From contig PKRH01000176.1 of the NCBI GenBank assembly GCA_017577565.1, positions 1 through 5,116 on the forward strand: a stretch of 5,116 nt of DNA, read 5' to 3'. Shown one piece after another: positions 4,617 to 5,116 of the stretch (positions are counted from its first letter, which is position 1; every line of letters starts with the position of its first letter). The notes under the pieces are model-generated. The model did no database searches. It was not told where the DNA came from and saw only the letters and a program-made list of their open reading frames with translations. The DNA is from Thermoanaerobacterales bacterium. GTDB lineage: Bacteria > Actinomycetota > Acidimicrobiia > Acidimicrobiales > JACDCH01. The position numbers were made by a program, and so were the translations under genes.

Positions 4617-5116
4617 GTGCCCGAGCTGCTGGAGGTCGAGACCTACCGCCGCCAGGCCGAGCGGGTGGTCGGGCGCCGCATCGCGGCCGCCGAGGCGCCC
4701 GACGCGTGGTTCGTCAAGGGCGCCGAGCCCGAGGAGGTCGTCGCCGCCGTGGTGGGGCGGTGCGTGGCCGCCGCCCGGCGGCGGGGCAAGCTTCTCGTGC
4801 TCGACCTCGCCGACCCGGCCGCCGGGGAGGCGGAGCCGCCGGCGGTCCGCCTCGGGTTGCACTTCGGGATGACCGGCCGCCTGATCGTCGACGGGTCGGC
4901 GGCGATCGAGCGCCTCGAGTACTCGAGCGGGCGGAACGACCCGGCGTGGGACCGCTTCGCCCTGCGCTTCGCGGACGGCACCGAGCTGCGGGTGCGCGAC
5001 CCGCGGCGGCTCGGCGGCGTGTCGCTCGACCCCGACGAGGACCGCCTCGGCCCCGACGCCCTCACCGCGAGCCGGGACGACGTCGCCGCCGCGCTGGGGT
5101 CGAGCCGGGCCCCGCT
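4617..5116 (+). CDS. Fpg/Nei-family DNA glycosylase (formamidopyrimidine-DNA glycosylase-like), partial at the right edge
   Basis: The first 166 residues of a base-excision-repair glycosylase/AP lyase are present; the gene continues past the window. It opens MPELLEVETYRR. After Met removal the N-terminal Pro is the family's Schiff-base nucleophile and the next Glu is catalytic. Lys58 in RRRGKLLVLDL matches the conserved phosphate-contacting Lys57 of E. coli Fpg. LHFGMTGRL at 81-89 supplies the void-filling Met (85), and RDPRRLGG at 127-134 corresponds to DPRRFG, with Leu132 where E. coli has the intercalating Phe. The usual MPELPEVE is MPELLEVE here. The helix-two-turn-helix and the C-terminal zinc finger lie outside the window. 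The text resembles an actinobacterial MutM-like paralogue group (recalled, not searched), so oxidised-purine specificity is not assured and no symbol is given. It is probably a separate transcription unit from the met operon, 71 bases downstream. Confidence 0.88.
   Translation, partial: MPELLEVETYRRQAERVVGRRIAAAEAPDAWFVKGAEPEEVVAAVVGRCVAAARRRGKLLVLDLADPAAGEAEPPAVRLGLHFGMTGRLIVDGSAAIERLEYSSGRNDPAWDRFALRFADGTELRVRDPRRLGGVSLDPDEDRLGPDALTASRDDVAAALGSSRAP

Overview
This is a very GC-rich window (about three quarters G+C, with codon third positions almost all G or C). The gene content and protein wording look like a high-GC actinobacterium, possibly of the Acidimicrobiia type. That placement is an inference from recalled family resemblance, not from a search.

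Layout, left to right. (1) The first 93 bases hold the start of a small gene on the minus strand that runs off the left edge. (2) Diverging from it, 130-1821 encodes a 563-residue adenine-specific (gamma-type) DNA methyltransferase with its own target-recognition-like C-terminus. No restriction partner is visible. (3) Between that stop and the next gene, about 1829-1944 carries what I read as a SAM-sensing riboswitch of the SAM-I / SAM-I/IV / SAM-IV clan. It has J1/2 AAGAG, the core CCCGGCAACC, the core AAGGTGCCA, a GCAA-capped P4 and a closing GATG. (4) The riboswitch leads into metX (1938-3308, homoserine O-acyltransferase), whose stop overlaps by eight bases the start of (5) a PLP-dependent sulfhydrylase / cystathionine-synthase-type gene (3301-4545). 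(6) After a 71-base gap with a probable leaderless promoter, 4617 to the right edge encodes the first 166 residues of an Fpg/Nei-family DNA glycosylase.

How the parts fit. Genes 4 and 5 form a two-gene methionine operon: homoserine is acylated, then the acyl group is replaced by sulfide (giving homocysteine) or by cysteine (giving cystathionine). SAM made from the resulting methionine would bind the leader RNA and shut the operon down. The most interesting detail is that the P3 loop of the riboswitch is complementary to bases 1939-1944. These overlap the GTG start codon that follows a good AGGAG ribosome-binding site, so a SAM-stabilised pseudoknot could mask translation initiation directly. 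The same loop and flank has a second, longer complement (9 of 9 bases) at 1962-1970.

I see no insertion sequence, CRISPR array, tRNA or rRNA, and nothing that amounts to an unknown multi-gene system. The riboswitch architecture and the solitary methyltransferase are the parts most worth a second look.
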